Part shown: piece after piece, positions 52,197-61,099 of the stretch
Numbering within the stretch: position 1 is the stretch's first letter
How the letters are laid out: each line of letters starts with the position of its first letter
Source: Paraburkholderia sp. DHOC27
Lineage (GTDB): Bacteria; Pseudomonadota; Gammaproteobacteria; Burkholderiales; Burkholderiaceae
Assembly: GCF_003429005.1 (NCBI RefSeq)
Contig: NZ_QVQV01000009.1
Coordinates: 1-64,000 of the forward strand
DNA: 64,000 bases
Direction: 5' to 3'
The notes under the pieces: generated by a model
Databases searched by the model: none
The model's input: the letters and a program-made list of their open reading frames with translations, nothing else
What the model was told of the DNA's origin: nothing
Translations under genes and position numbers: made by a program

Positions 52197-53621
52197 ATGA
52201 ACCAGCCAGCCACACGTCCCGGCTTTATCGGCTGGCTGCCGTACATCGTCGCGGCCACGTTTTTCATGGAGTACCTGGACACCACGGTCATCGCCACGGC
52301 GCTGCCGCAGATGGCGCGCTCGTTCGGCGTGGGCCCGAACAGCCTGAGCCTCGGGATGACCGCCTACATGCTGGCGCTGGCGATCTTCATCCCCGTGAGC
52401 GGCTGGGTGGCCGACCGTTGCGGCTCGCGCACCGTGTTTTTCAGCGCGATTGCGGTATTCACGCTCGCCTCGGTGCTGTGCGGCATGTCGCAGAACGTGC
52501 CGGAATTCACGGCAGCGCGGCTGTTGCAGGGCATTGGCGGGGCGATGATGGTGCCGGTCGGGCGTCTGATCGTGGTGCGCAGTACCGAGAAAAGCCGCCT
52601 GATGCAGGCGATTTCCACCATCACGTGGCCAGCCATTGTGGCGCCCGTGGTCGGGCCGCCGGTGGGCGGCTTCATCACCACGTACGCGAACTGGCGCTGG
52701 ATTTTCCTGCTGAACGTACCGTTTGGGATTGCCGTGATGGCGGCGGTGGTCGGGCTGGTGCCGAACCTGCGCGGCAGCGAGCGCCGTCCGCTGGATCTGG
52801 TGGGACTGTTGCTGAGCGCCGCCACCCTCACCTCGATCCTGTACGGCGCCGAACTGGCCAGTCAGCCGAGCGAAAACCCGTGGATCGGCGCAGCGTTCGT
52901 GCTGGCAGGCGTGCTGCTGGGCGTGGTGGCGTTCCGGCATGCGCGCGGCCATCCCCATCCGTTGATCGACGTGTCGACGCTGAAAATCCCGACCTTTTCG
53001 GTGACCGTGGTGACCGGGTCGTTCACGCGTATCGGCATCGGCGCGGTGCCGTATCTCATGCCGCTGCTGTTCCAGATCGGCTTCGGCATGTCGGCGTTCA
53101 GGTCGGGGTTGCTGCTGCTTGCCAGCGCGGTCGGCAATCTCGGGATGAAGGCACTGACCACGCGCATTCTGCAGCGCTTCGGGTTTCGCATCGTGTCGAT
53201 CATCGACGTCTGCGTGGCCGCGGTCTCCACGATTGCATGCGGGCTGCTCACACCAACTTCGCCGCTGGCGTGGATTCTGATCGTGGTGTTCGTGTACGGC
53301 GTGGCCCGCTCGATGCAGTTCTCGACGCTCGCCACGCTCGCTTACGCCGACGTCGCGCAACCGCAGATGAGCGGGGCCAGCACGCTCTGGAGCGCCGCCG
53401 CGCAGATGACGATCGGTCTTGGCATCGCTTTCGGCGCGGTGGCCTTGCGCGGCGCCGCGGCGTTCAATGGCGAGCATACGGGGCACGTGTTCACGCTCGA
53501 CGATTTCCGTATTGCGTTTTTATGTGCGGGACTTCTGACGCTGGCCTCGCTGTGGGGCTACTGGCAGATGGCGCACGATGCCGGGCAAAGCGTGGGAGGC
53601 GGCTCGCGGCGGGCTTCGTGA
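52197..53621 (+). CDS. MFS drug/proton antiporter of the DHA2 (EmrB/QacA) type
   Basis: Inner-membrane transporter of 474 residues with 12-14 predicted transmembrane segments. It begins MNQPATRPGFIGWLPYIVAATFFMEYLDTTVIATALPQMARSFG. The DHA2 motif D1 LDTTVIATALP lies at 28-38, the motif A-like GWVADRCGSRTVFF near 76-89, and GGFITTYANWRWIFLLNVPFG near 153. Such pumps export drugs or metabolites without a fusion-protein partner here. The ATG follows a purine-rich stretch, and the frame is open upstream into the ahpC promoter region. Divergent from ahpC. Confidence 0.92.
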   Translation: MNQPATRPGFIGWLPYIVAATFFMEYLDTTVIATALPQMARSFGVGPNSLSLGMTAYMLALAIFIPVSGWVADRCGSRTVFFSAIAVFTLASVLCGMSQNVPEFTAARLLQGIGGAMMVPVGRLIVVRSTEKSRLMQAISTITWPAIVAPVVGPPVGGFITTYANWRWIFLLNVPFGIAVMAAVVGLVPNLRGSERRPLDLVGLLLSAATLTSILYGAELASQPSENPWIGAAFVLAGVLLGVVAFRHARGHPHPLIDVSTLKIPTFSVTVVTGSFTRIGIGAVPYLMPLLFQIGFGMSAFRSGLLLLASAVGNLGMKALTTRILQRFGFRIVSIIDVCVAAVSTIACGLLTPTSPLAWILIVVFVYGVARSMQFSTLATLAYADVAQPQMSGASTLWSAAAQMTIGLGIAFGAVALRGAAAFNGEHTGHVFTLDDFRIAFLCAGLLTLASLWGYWQMAHDAGQSVGGGSRRAS

Positions 53622-53729
53622 GGGAGTGGGGAACGCGCTTCGCTGTGCCGTCCGCTGTACGGTCCACTGTCATGTGCGCGCAACGTTCGATAGATAGCCT
53701 GCTGTCATTACTCGAACCCGCCCCCCACG

Positions 53730-54425
53730 ATGCCATCGTCGCCCGAGCGTCCTCGTCTGTCGCGCGGTAGCTGCTTCAAGGCTGCCTACGTGAGTGCCGC
53801 GTTGAATGCCGCCCTGATGGCCCTGCAGATCGTGATCGGTCTGGCGGCGCATTCCGATGGGCTGGTCGCCGATGGCATCCACACGCTGAGCGATCTCGCC
53901 GCCGATGGTGTCGTGCTCGCCGTGCTGTATCTGACCGCTGCGATGACGACAGCCCCCGCCACAACAGACCGATCCGGCGCAATCGACCCCGACGCCAGCG
54001 TGCAAGGGGCGCTCGCCAGTCTGCTGATCGGCGTATTGCTGATCGGCACCGCGTTCGACATGCTCTGGCATTGCTTTCAGGCGGACCCGTTGCCGGGCGC
54101 GCCGCTGACCGTACGCGCCTGTGCACTCGCCGTCGCACTCGTTGCCATGCTGAGCAAGGAAGGCTTGTTTCGCTACATGCGCGCCGCTGCACAGCGCACG
54201 GGGTCCACGGTTCTGCACGCCAGTGCGTGGCATGCGCGGCTGGACGCGGTCTCGGCACTCGTCGCCGCAGTGGGCATTACGGGCGGCATGATGGGCGTTC
54301 CCGCACTGGATCATCTGGCCGCCGCTGCAATCGGTTTGATGATCCTGCGCATGGGCTACAGCAACGCCTGGTCTGCGCTGAAAGCCCTGTCGGCCCGGCC
54401 GCTCGGCAATCCGGCGGAGCCTTGA
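53730..54425 (+). CDS. Short cation diffusion facilitator (CDF) family transporter
   Basis: Inner-membrane metal/proton antiporter of 231 residues with about six helices. The TM2 metal site is in HSDGLVADGIHTLSDLAADG (HSxGL..DGxHxxxD, residues 41-60) and the TM5 site in HARLDAVSAL (HxxxD, near 170). Compared with typical CDF proteins of about 300 residues, it lacks the C-terminal cytoplasmic domain and a histidine-rich loop. It probably exports Zn, Co or Mn; the metal cannot be predicted. It ends 143 bp before the leucine leader peptide. Confidence 0.86.
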   Translation: MPSSPERPRLSRGSCFKAAYVSAALNAALMALQIVIGLAAHSDGLVADGIHTLSDLAADGVVLAVLYLTAAMTTAPATTDRSGAIDPDASVQGALASLLIGVLLIGTAFDMLWHCFQADPLPGAPLTVRACALAVALVAMLSKEGLFRYMRAAAQRTGSTVLHASAWHARLDAVSALVAAVGITGGMMGVPALDHLAAAAIGLMILRMGYSNAWSALKALSARPLGNPAEP

Positions 54426-54567
54426 GCCGTCACGATGCGCGCCCGTCATGGACAAGCAATCTACGAGCAATCGGCGAGCAAGCGCGTGGCAATCGCCAGA
54501 CGCAATCGGCAAGCACACTTCGCCGCGACACTTGACCGCATCCGTCATTTGTGATTCTATTACGGCC

Positions 54568-54654
54568 ATGTTCGCCGCACAGACCCTGCTATCCCTCCTA
54601 CTACTAGCCCGCTCTACCGGGCTAGGTCTGCTGCTACGCGCTTCCCGCATCTAA
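54568..54654 (+). CDS. leuL: Leucine-rich leader peptide of the leuA attenuator
   Basis: A 28-codon open frame beginning ATG TTC GCC GCA and rich in leucine: 10 of 28 codons, with runs of CTC CTA CTA CTA and CTG CTG CTA. Six leucine codons are CTA, a rare codon in GC-rich genomes, the usual mark of a ribosome-stalling leader. It lies 165 bp upstream of leuA in an otherwise gene-free region. A stable 8-bp hairpin lies within it. Translation would stall when charged Leu-tRNA is scarce and so allow leuA transcription. Strong by pattern; not experimentally shown here. Confidence 0.85.
   Translation: MFAAQTLLSLLLLARSTGLGLLLRASRI
54604..54625 (+). promoter_or_regulatory. Attenuator hairpin inside the leucine leader
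   Basis: CTAGCCCG and CGGGCTAG pair across a 6-nt loop inside the leader-peptide coding sequence, the position of the pause (1:2) hairpin in amino-acid attenuators. A later terminator stem is not obvious; a weaker CCGGT/ACCGG stem near 54700 precedes a T-rich stretch at about 54746-54760. Confidence 0.55.
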
Positions 54655-54819
54655 CTGCACCTGAAGCGCAACTAATTCCCAAGCTTTGCTGACCTTGCCC
54701 CGGTTGCCCACCGGCGGCCGTGCTTCGTCTCGCGTTTCCCCTGCTTCTTTTTCGCTTTTGTCTGGCTTCGGTCCAGCCCTCAAGCCCTTTTACGTCACTT
54801 TCGAACCTGTGAGCCCGTC

Positions 54820-56523
54820 ATGTTGAAGAACCCTGCCACGAAATACCGTCCGTTCACGCCCATTGATATGCCGGATCGCACCTGGCCGTCGCGCACCATC
54901 ACCCGCGCGCCGATCTGGATGAGCACCGACCTGCGCGACGGCAATCAGGCGCTGTTCGAGCCCATGAATGCACAGCGCAAGATGCGCATGTTCAAGACGC
55001 TCGTGCAGATCGGCTTCAAGGAAATCGAAGTGGCATTTCCTTCGGCGTCCGAAACCGATTTCAACTTCGTGCGCGAACTGATCGAGGGCGGCCATATTCC
55101 CGATGACGTCACCATCGAGGTGTTGACCCAGGCGCGCGATGATCTGATCGAACGCACCTTCGAATCGTTGCGTGGCGTGCCGCGCGCCATCGTGCATCTG
55201 TACAACGCGACCGCGCCGGAATTCCGCAAGATCGTGTTCGGACTCGAGCGTGATGGCGTCAAGCAACTCGCGGTGAACGCCGCGCGCACCATGAAGCGGC
55301 TCGTGGAAGCCAATCCGCAGACCGACTTCACGCTGCAATACAGCCCCGAAACGTTCACCGCCACCGAACTCGATTTCGCCAAGGAAGTCTGCGATGCCGT
55401 GTTCGACGTCTGGCAGCCGACACCGGAGCGCAAGGCCATCGTCAACCTGCCGGCCACGGTCGAAGTCGGCACGCCGAACTTCTACGCCGACCAGGTGGAA
55501 TGGATGCACCGCAACCTCGCGCGACGCGACTCGCTGATCGTCTCGGTCCACCCGCACAACGATCGCGGCACGGCGGTGGCCGCGGCGGAACTCGCGGTGA
55601 TGGCGGGCGCGGATCGCATCGAAGGATGTCTGTTCGGCAATGGCGAGCGCACTGGCAACGTCGATCTCGTGACGCTCGCGCTGAATCTCTACACCCAGGG
55701 CGTCGATCCGGGACTCGACTTCTCGCATATCAACGAAGTGGCCCGCACCGCCGAGGAGTGCACGCAGTTGCCGGTGCATCCCCGTCATCCGTATGTGGGC
55801 GATCTGGTGTTCACCGCCTTCTCAGGCTCACATCAGGATGCGATCAAGAAAGGCTTCGCGGCACAGAAGGACGATGCAGTCTGGGAGATTCCGTATTTGC
55901 CGGTCGACCCGCGCGATCTCGGCCGTACCTACGATTCGATCATCCGTGTGAACAGCCAGTCCGGCAAGGGCGGCATTGCGTATCTGCTCGAGCAGACGCA
56001 TGGCGTCGTGCTGCCGCGTCGTTTGCAGGTCGATTTCAGCTCGGCGGTCCAGCAGATCACGGACAACACCGGCCAGGAAGTCAGCGCACAACAGATCTGG
56101 GAAGTGTTCCAGGACGAATACGTGCGCAACGAAGCGCCCGTGCGCTACATCGGCCACACGCTCGCCGAGGATGGCGGCCGTGAGCGTATCAAGTTGACAG
56201 TCGAGATCGAGGGCCAGCGCACCACGCTGACCGGTGAAGGCAACGGCCCGCTCGACGCGTTGATGCACGCATTGCGCACCCCTGTGCGAATTCAGCACTA
56301 CGAGGAACGCGCGCTGACGCAAGGTGCGGACGCCAAGGCGATCGCGATTGCCGAAATGGCCGGGGCCCAGGTGGTGGGCAGCGCGTTTGGCGTGGGTATC
56401 GACGCGAATCTGATTACCGCGTCGATCCGCGCGGCGATCAGCGGGATCAACCGGGCCTATGCACGTTCCGATGCGCAGGCACAGGCGCATTTCTTCGACG
56501 CGGTGTTGCGCGAAGCGGCCTGA
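54820..56523 (+). CDS. leuA: 2-isopropylmalate synthase
   Basis: First enzyme of leucine biosynthesis, 567 residues, condensing acetyl-CoA with 2-oxoisovalerate. The HMGL-like TIM barrel has the catalytic and metal-binding STDLRDGNQALFEPM near residues 35-49 and VHPHNDRGTAVAAAEL near 243. The C-terminal allosteric domain (430-560) binds leucine for feedback inhibition. The size fits the longer beta-proteobacterial LeuA. The ATG follows a weak site after a 165-nt leader with the Leu-rich peptide. A terminator follows directly. Confidence 0.97.
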   Translation: MLKNPATKYRPFTPIDMPDRTWPSRTITRAPIWMSTDLRDGNQALFEPMNAQRKMRMFKTLVQIGFKEIEVAFPSASETDFNFVRELIEGGHIPDDVTIEVLTQARDDLIERTFESLRGVPRAIVHLYNATAPEFRKIVFGLERDGVKQLAVNAARTMKRLVEANPQTDFTLQYSPETFTATELDFAKEVCDAVFDVWQPTPERKAIVNLPATVEVGTPNFYADQVEWMHRNLARRDSLIVSVHPHNDRGTAVAAAELAVMAGADRIEGCLFGNGERTGNVDLVTLALNLYTQGVDPGLDFSHINEVARTAEECTQLPVHPRHPYVGDLVFTAFSGSHQDAIKKGFAAQKDDAVWEIPYLPVDPRDLGRTYDSIIRVNSQSGKGGIAYLLEQTHGVVLPRRLQVDFSSAVQQITDNTGQEVSAQQIWEVFQDEYVRNEAPVRYIGHTLAEDGGRERIKLTVEIEGQRTTLTGEGNGPLDALMHALRTPVRIQHYEERALTQGADAKAIAIAEMAGAQVVGSAFGVGIDANLITASIRAAISGINRAYARSDAQAQAHFFDAVLREAA

Positions 56524-56527
56524 CAAG

Positions 56528-56561
56528 AAGCGCGCTGCGTTCCTCGCAGCGCGCTTTTCTT
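56528..56561 (+). terminator. Rho-independent terminator of leuA
   Basis: A 12-bp perfect stem (AAGCGCGCTGCG and its complement) with a 5-nt loop is followed by TTCTT. It starts 4 bp after the leuA stop. Confidence 0.88.
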
Positions 56562-56617
56562 CATGCAGATACGCGCCACCGCCCCTCTTCTGTTCGGCAA
56601 GGCGCGTCAGCGACAAC

Positions 56618-57547
56618 TCACACATAAGGCCGTTCGCGCATCCACTTGGTCATGATCCACTTGTCGCCGCTCTTCACGGGTGCGCCGCCATGCAGCGTGA
56701 GCGGATCGAGTTGCCGCTGGCCATTCAGATAGCGGAAATACACCGCGCCGCCCTGCTTGCCTGCCACCGCTAATCCCGCCTCCGGGAAAATCGTCTCGCC
56801 GCCGTCCGGCACGTCGTTCAGATAGACGATCAAGGTCGCGACGCGTTGCCCGCCCCGCGCGGTATGCACGGCGCTACCCGCCTGGTCGGGCGGGAAATAA
56901 TCGAAATGCGGCCGGTATTCGCCGGTCGTGTTGTAGTGCAGGATCTGCAGACCCTCGCCGTTTTCCACCGGCCAGTTCGTCAGGCTCGCAATGCGCTGGT
57001 CGATGCGTTCGATCAATGCATCCTCGCCGCGCTGAAACCAGATGCCTTCGCTGGTCCGGTTGCGGATCACATCTTCCTGGCCCGTGGCGGGATTGACGGT
57101 GGTCGAGCGTTTCAAACGGTGACGCGAGCGTTCGATCATTTCCGCGCACTCGTCGGCGCTCAGCACATCGCCGAACACGATCACCTGGGGACGCTCGCAG
57201 CGCATCAGCACCTTGACGTCGCGATCGAACGCGCGAATCAGATTGCCGGCGGCAACCGGCACTGCATCGTACTGGTACGCGCCTGGCGCGCTCTTGACGA
57301 GAGTGGCTTCAGTGCCTGCATGCGCTGCCGTGAGCGCGGACGGAGCGATTGGGCTCGCCGCGTTCGCTGCATTCGCCGCCGCGACCACGCCGCCGCTCGT
57401 GACCACCAGTACACGTTGCACGGCCGCGGCCGCCGTCATCACATCGAAACCGGCCTGCACCATCGACTCGACCATCGAGTCCGCAGTGCAGCCACGCTTC
57501 GCATTGGTGGCCAGCCAGTCCTCCCAGGCCGCATCCAGTACAGGCAT
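56618..57547 (-). CDS. 2-oxoglutarate/Fe(II)-dependent prolyl 4-hydroxylase-like oxygenase
   Basis: Cytoplasmic dioxygenase of 309 residues. The P4Hc jelly-roll core lies in the C-terminal half; the iron triad is His-x-Asp in YRPHFDYFPP (near 212-214) and His in LTLHGGAPV (near 285). The 2-oxoglutarate-binding lysine follows in GDKWIMTKWM. The N-terminus (MPVLDAAWEDWLATNAKRGC) and the Ala-rich linker are typical of Burkholderia homologues. Such enzymes hydroxylate proline in elongation factor Tu or in collagen-like proteins. Substrate unknown. Confidence 0.92.
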   Translation of the reverse strand: MPVLDAAWEDWLATNAKRGCTADSMVESMVQAGFDVMTAAAAVQRVLVVTSGGVVAAANAANAASPIAPSALTAAHAGTEATLVKSAPGAYQYDAVPVAAGNLIRAFDRDVKVLMRCERPQVIVFGDVLSADECAEMIERSRHRLKRSTTVNPATGQEDVIRNRTSEGIWFQRGEDALIERIDQRIASLTNWPVENGEGLQILHYNTTGEYRPHFDYFPPDQAGSAVHTARGGQRVATLIVYLNDVPDGGETIFPEAGLAVAGKQGGAVYFRYLNGQRQLDPLTLHGGAPVKSGDKWIMTKWMRERPYV

Positions 57548-57713
57548 TGGTACTCGTCCCCAAGTTTCGTGAGTTCAGCCAGTTGGACGGCTGTGCGGGA
57601 TCGTTCCGCGTGGTTTCTTCGCCGTCTGCGTTCACGAGATACTGCATCATCTGACGAGACTCGTGCAAGTGGCCAGCACGGGCGTCGTTCATGCCGCAAA
57701 CAACGCATTGCAA
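57548..57713 (-). other. Coding-like fragment upstream of the P4H gene
   Basis: Read from an ATG at 57713, one frame gives about 55 balanced residues with CVVCG, then MMQYLVNADGEETTRNDPAQ. It shifts into the P4H gene region without a stop, where its composition becomes random. It may be a remnant or a short protein whose end I cannot set. There is no strong ribosome site. Confidence 0.3.
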
Positions 57714-57728
57714 AGACGCAGCGCGTTG

Positions 57729-58202
57729 CTACTTGCGCTTCGCCCGGTACGCGTCCAGTCCTTTGCGTGCCTGGGCACGGATGGCGCGCTGGACCAACGG
57801 CGTCCACCCCAGCAACGCGCCCTTCAGGCCGAGCGCCTGACGGGACCAGCGCCACAAGTCGAAGCTGTCGTGATGTTCGGCGATCAGGCCGTCGCGGAAC
57901 ACGAAGCGTGCCTCGATACGGTTGACCACCGTGCGCCCCGTCTGGCTGAACAGATAACGCGCCACCCACTGCGCGCTGCCCGTCTGCGGAGTCGCTTCGA
58001 TGTCGGAAAACGTCAGGGAAAACGCTTGTGCGCGCTGCGTCAGCATGCGCCACATATCACGCGCTTCGTCGCCACGCAGTTCACCGAAGACGGGATCGCT
58101 GAACAGCACGTCGGGTACATAGCACGCGCTCATGGCTTCGGCATCGAGGCGCGCGAAGGCTTCGTAGAAGCGCTGGATCAACGCGCTGTTCGGGTCGGTC
58201 AT
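57729..58202 (-). CDS. NTF2-like / SnoaL-like protein
   Basis: Predicted 157-residue cytoplasmic protein with the cone-shaped NTF2 fold. It reads MTDPNSALIQRFYEAFARLDAEAMSACYVPDVLFSDPVFGEL, then WVARYLFSQTGRTVVNRIEARFVFRDGLIAEHHDSFDLWRW, the usual pattern. Family members are isomerases, limonene-epoxide-hydrolase-like enzymes or non-catalytic binding proteins. The ATG is chosen by domain start. It may be co-expressed with no neighbour. Confidence 0.87.
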   Translation of the reverse strand: MTDPNSALIQRFYEAFARLDAEAMSACYVPDVLFSDPVFGELRGDEARDMWRMLTQRAQAFSLTFSDIEATPQTGSAQWVARYLFSQTGRTVVNRIEARFVFRDGLIAEHHDSFDLWRWSRQALGLKGALLGWTPLVQRAIRAQARKGLDAYRAKRK

Positions 58203-58339
58203 CGGGGTGGGGTCCTGTGGCGGATAAGACGCAAGCGCCACGATATCGGAAATCGGCAGCGAACCGGACCTGTCCGAGGTCACGCTCTAAAGCGGCCCGC
58301 ATCGCACCCGCACATGCACCCGCCGCCCCGCCCCACTCC

Positions 58340-59983
58340 TCACTCTACGACCACACCGCTCACATGCGCAGGCGTCGCACGACCCGCCAGCACGCGCACG
58401 CCGATCGCCATCGCAATGGCCGCCAATCCCGCCAGATACAGGGCAGCCGCAAAGCCACTGGCAAAACTGAAGTGTGCAGCACTCCGAAGCGCCGCCCCGG
58501 CAGCCGGCGACAGATGAGCCGTCGCACCGGCAATGTCCCCGGAGAGCACGCGTGACATGAAGCCCGCATCGAGTCCGCTGCGCAGCGCCGGTGTCACTTC
58601 GGGCCGCGCGTCGAACACGCTATGCGTGCGCGCCGCCAGCACCGCGCCGAGCACACCTACGGCGCTGACAATCCCGGTGAAACGCGTGGTGGTGCTGATG
58701 CCGGAGGCCATCCCCGTACGATGAGCCGGCACGCACGCCATGATGGCCTTTTGCGTGTCGCCGTTCAGCACGCCGGCACCCAGCCCGGTGATCACCATGC
58801 CGACCGCGACGAACGCATAGTGGGCGTCGCCCGCGAACGGCGCCGCGCACAACGCAGTGACCAGATTACCCACGCCGATCATCAGCAGTCCGGTGCTCAA
58901 CAGCGACAGCGCCGACTGGCGTTTTGCGAGCGCCGCGCCCAGATGCGGGCCCACCACCATGGCGAGCGCGAACGGCAGCATGCCCATGCCCGCCGCAATC
59001 GCGCTCAGGCCGAACGCGTTCTGCAGATACAGCGGCAGGAAGGTCATCATCACCTGTGCACAGGCGGCGTAACCGAACATGGCCAGCACGGCCGCGACGA
59101 AACGCGGCTGGGTGAACAGCGTCAGATCCACCATCGCGTGCTGGCGTACGCGTTGTACCCAGACGAAGCCGACGAACAGCAGCACGCTGGCGCCGCAGCG
59201 CGCCGCCGTCGCGAGGCTGGCCCAGCCCGCCGTGGGCGCTTCGATCAGAGCCCAGATCGCGAGCGCCAGCGCCGCGCCGAACAAGGCGCTGCCGGCGATA
59301 TCCACCGGCCCCGCGTCTGGATTGCGCGATTCGCGGATAGCACGCAGCGCGCACAGGGCCAGCACCGTGCAAACCGGCAGATTGAACAGGAAGATCCAGC
59401 GCCAGCCGAACCACTGCGTAATCATGCCACCAATCAGCGGCGCGACCGTCGTCGCCAGTCCCATGCAGGTGCCCCACACGGCCCACGCACGCACCCGCGC
59501 GGGCCCGGCGTGAAAGGTGTTGGCAATCACCGCCAGCGCCGCCGTCAACAACAGCGCGGCGCCCACGCCCTTCAATGCACGGGACACGTTGAGCACCGTC
59601 ACCGAAGGCGCGAGCCCGCAGCCCAACGACGCGAGGAAAAACACCGCGAGCCCGAGCAGCAGCATGCGCTTTCTGCCAAAACGATCGGCCAGCGCACCGG
59701 CGGGCAACAGACACGAAGCGAACGCGACCATATAGGCGCTGACCACCCATTCGACGTCGGCGAAGCTCGCCTGAAACGAACGCGCAATGGACGGCAGCGA
59801 CACCGCTACCACATTGGTATCGAGGACGATCAACGCGCACATGGCCGAAGCGGTGGCCAGCACGAAACCGGGTTTGACGGGACGCCGGCTGGGCGCGGCG
59901 CCGGCGTCGCCGTGCGCTGTCGCCGCGTGGGGCGCAGCGGGCCGCGCCGCCTGTTCGGATGATTCAGCTTGCGAGGAGGACAT
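58340..59983 (-). CDS. MFS transporter, DHA2 (EmrB/QacA) type
   Basis: Inner-membrane efflux pump of 547 residues with about 14 transmembrane segments. Signature segments are IVLDTNVVAVSLPSIARSFQAS (near 54-75; motif D1), ALADRFGRKRMLLLG (motif A), and GGMITQWFGWRWIFLFNLPV. The N-terminal 30 residues are Ala/Ser-rich and cytoplasmic. A longer frame reaches 60073 and into the regulator's promoter. It is divergent from a LysR gene 125 bp away, which probably controls it. Substrate unknown. Confidence 0.91.
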   Translation of the reverse strand: MSSSQAESSEQAARPAAPHAATAHGDAGAAPSRRPVKPGFVLATASAMCALIVLDTNVVAVSLPSIARSFQASFADVEWVVSAYMVAFASCLLPAGALADRFGRKRMLLLGLAVFFLASLGCGLAPSVTVLNVSRALKGVGAALLLTAALAVIANTFHAGPARVRAWAVWGTCMGLATTVAPLIGGMITQWFGWRWIFLFNLPVCTVLALCALRAIRESRNPDAGPVDIAGSALFGAALALAIWALIEAPTAGWASLATAARCGASVLLFVGFVWVQRVRQHAMVDLTLFTQPRFVAAVLAMFGYAACAQVMMTFLPLYLQNAFGLSAIAAGMGMLPFALAMVVGPHLGAALAKRQSALSLLSTGLLMIGVGNLVTALCAAPFAGDAHYAFVAVGMVITGLGAGVLNGDTQKAIMACVPAHRTGMASGISTTTRFTGIVSAVGVLGAVLAARTHSVFDARPEVTPALRSGLDAGFMSRVLSGDIAGATAHLSPAAGAALRSAAHFSFASGFAAALYLAGLAAIAMAIGVRVLAGRATPAHVSGVVVE

Positions 59984-60108
59984 GGGCAATGACGCGAAAG
60001 AGGCGACGAAAAGAAGCGACGAAAAGAAACCTGCTGCCATCGTAGCGGGCTGTGTATTCCCCGTCATTGCCATAGAATCACAGAATAATTGCTCTGGATG
60101 GCAATACC

Positions 60109-60984
60109 ATGCAACCGCTCGAACTCCGCCACATGCGCTGCATCGTCAGCGTCGCAAAGCATCTTCACTTCGCCCGCGCAGCAGAGGAGCTGGATATCAC
60201 CGCGCCGTCGCTCACCCGGCAAGTTCAGGAAGCGGAGCGTCTGCTCGGCGTGCGGCTCTTTCATCGCACCCGGCGCTCGGTGTCGCTGAGCGCCGCGGGC
60301 GAGGCGTGGCTGGCCGAGGCGCTGCCCGCGCTCGAACAGCTCCAGCGCGGCGCCGAACGCGCCAGCCTCGCGGAGCGCGGCGAACTGGGACGGGTGGCGA
60401 TCGGTTATGTCGCTTCGGCCGCGTATGCGGGCGTGCTGCGCCAGGCGGTGCGCGGCTTTCGCCTCGCCCATCCACGTATCGAGGTCGCGGCGCGCGAGGT
60501 GCCGATGGACAGCGTGCCTGCCATGCTCGCGGACGGCCAGCTCGATGCCGCCTACGTCCGACCACCCATGCAGTTTCTGGAAGGCATCGAAGCCACCACG
60601 GTGTACCGCGATTCCTTTGTGATCGCCCTGCCGGAAGACTCCGAACTCGCCGCCTTCCCGGTACTCGCGCCCGCGCAACTGCGCGACCAGTATTTCGTGC
60701 TGCCGGAGCAGGACTCCGGCACGCTCGAACTGGCGCGGCGCGGACGTTTTTCACCCAAACTCGGCCCGCGTTCCGGCACGCTCGCGGCCGTGCTCGCGTG
60801 CGTCTCGCTGGGCGGCAAGGTCGCCGTCGTGCCCCATACGCTGACCGAATGCGTGACCTTGCCGGGCATCGTGTATCGCGGCATCAAGGGCAAGCCCATT
60901 CCGTCGGAAATCGCGCTTGCCTACCGTAAATACGAGCGCACCGCCGCCGTGCGGGCCTTTCTCGCTTACGCGAAACAATCCTGA
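60109..60984 (+). CDS. LysR-family transcriptional regulator (divergent from the MFS pump)
   Basis: LTTR of 291 residues. The helix-turn-helix is in MQPLELRHMRCIVSVAKHLHFARAAEELDITAPSLTRQVQEAERLLGVRLFHRTRRSVSLSAAG. It is of the CbbR/BenM-like C-terminal class, with PMDSVPAMLADGQLDAAYVRPP for the effector site. The divergent DHA2 transporter is the likely target. It ends 263 bp before the DUF2325 gene. Confidence 0.93.
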   Translation: MQPLELRHMRCIVSVAKHLHFARAAEELDITAPSLTRQVQEAERLLGVRLFHRTRRSVSLSAAGEAWLAEALPALEQLQRGAERASLAERGELGRVAIGYVASAAYAGVLRQAVRGFRLAHPRIEVAAREVPMDSVPAMLADGQLDAAYVRPPMQFLEGIEATTVYRDSFVIALPEDSELAAFPVLAPAQLRDQYFVLPEQDSGTLELARRGRFSPKLGPRSGTLAAVLACVSLGGKVAVVPHTLTECVTLPGIVYRGIKGKPIPSEIALAYRKYERTAAVRAFLAYAKQS

Positions 60985-61058
60985 CTTGAGGCGCCGCGCG
61001 CTGCGCCGGCGTGCCCATCCAGCGACCGTGCAACGCTGACGGAGGCCGCGCGCCAGGA

Positions 61059-61094
61059 GTATCGTTGACCGTGTCGTTGACCGTATCGTTGACC
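61059..61094 (+). repeat. Three 12-bp TTGACC repeats upstream of the DUF2325 gene
   Basis: GTATCGTTGACC, GTGTCGTTGACC and GTATCGTTGACC are tandem, so TTGACC, a near-consensus -35, occurs every 12 bp. They lie immediately before the ModE-type box and about 150-190 bp before the ATG. Confidence 0.85.
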
Positions 61095-61099
61095 CCGAG

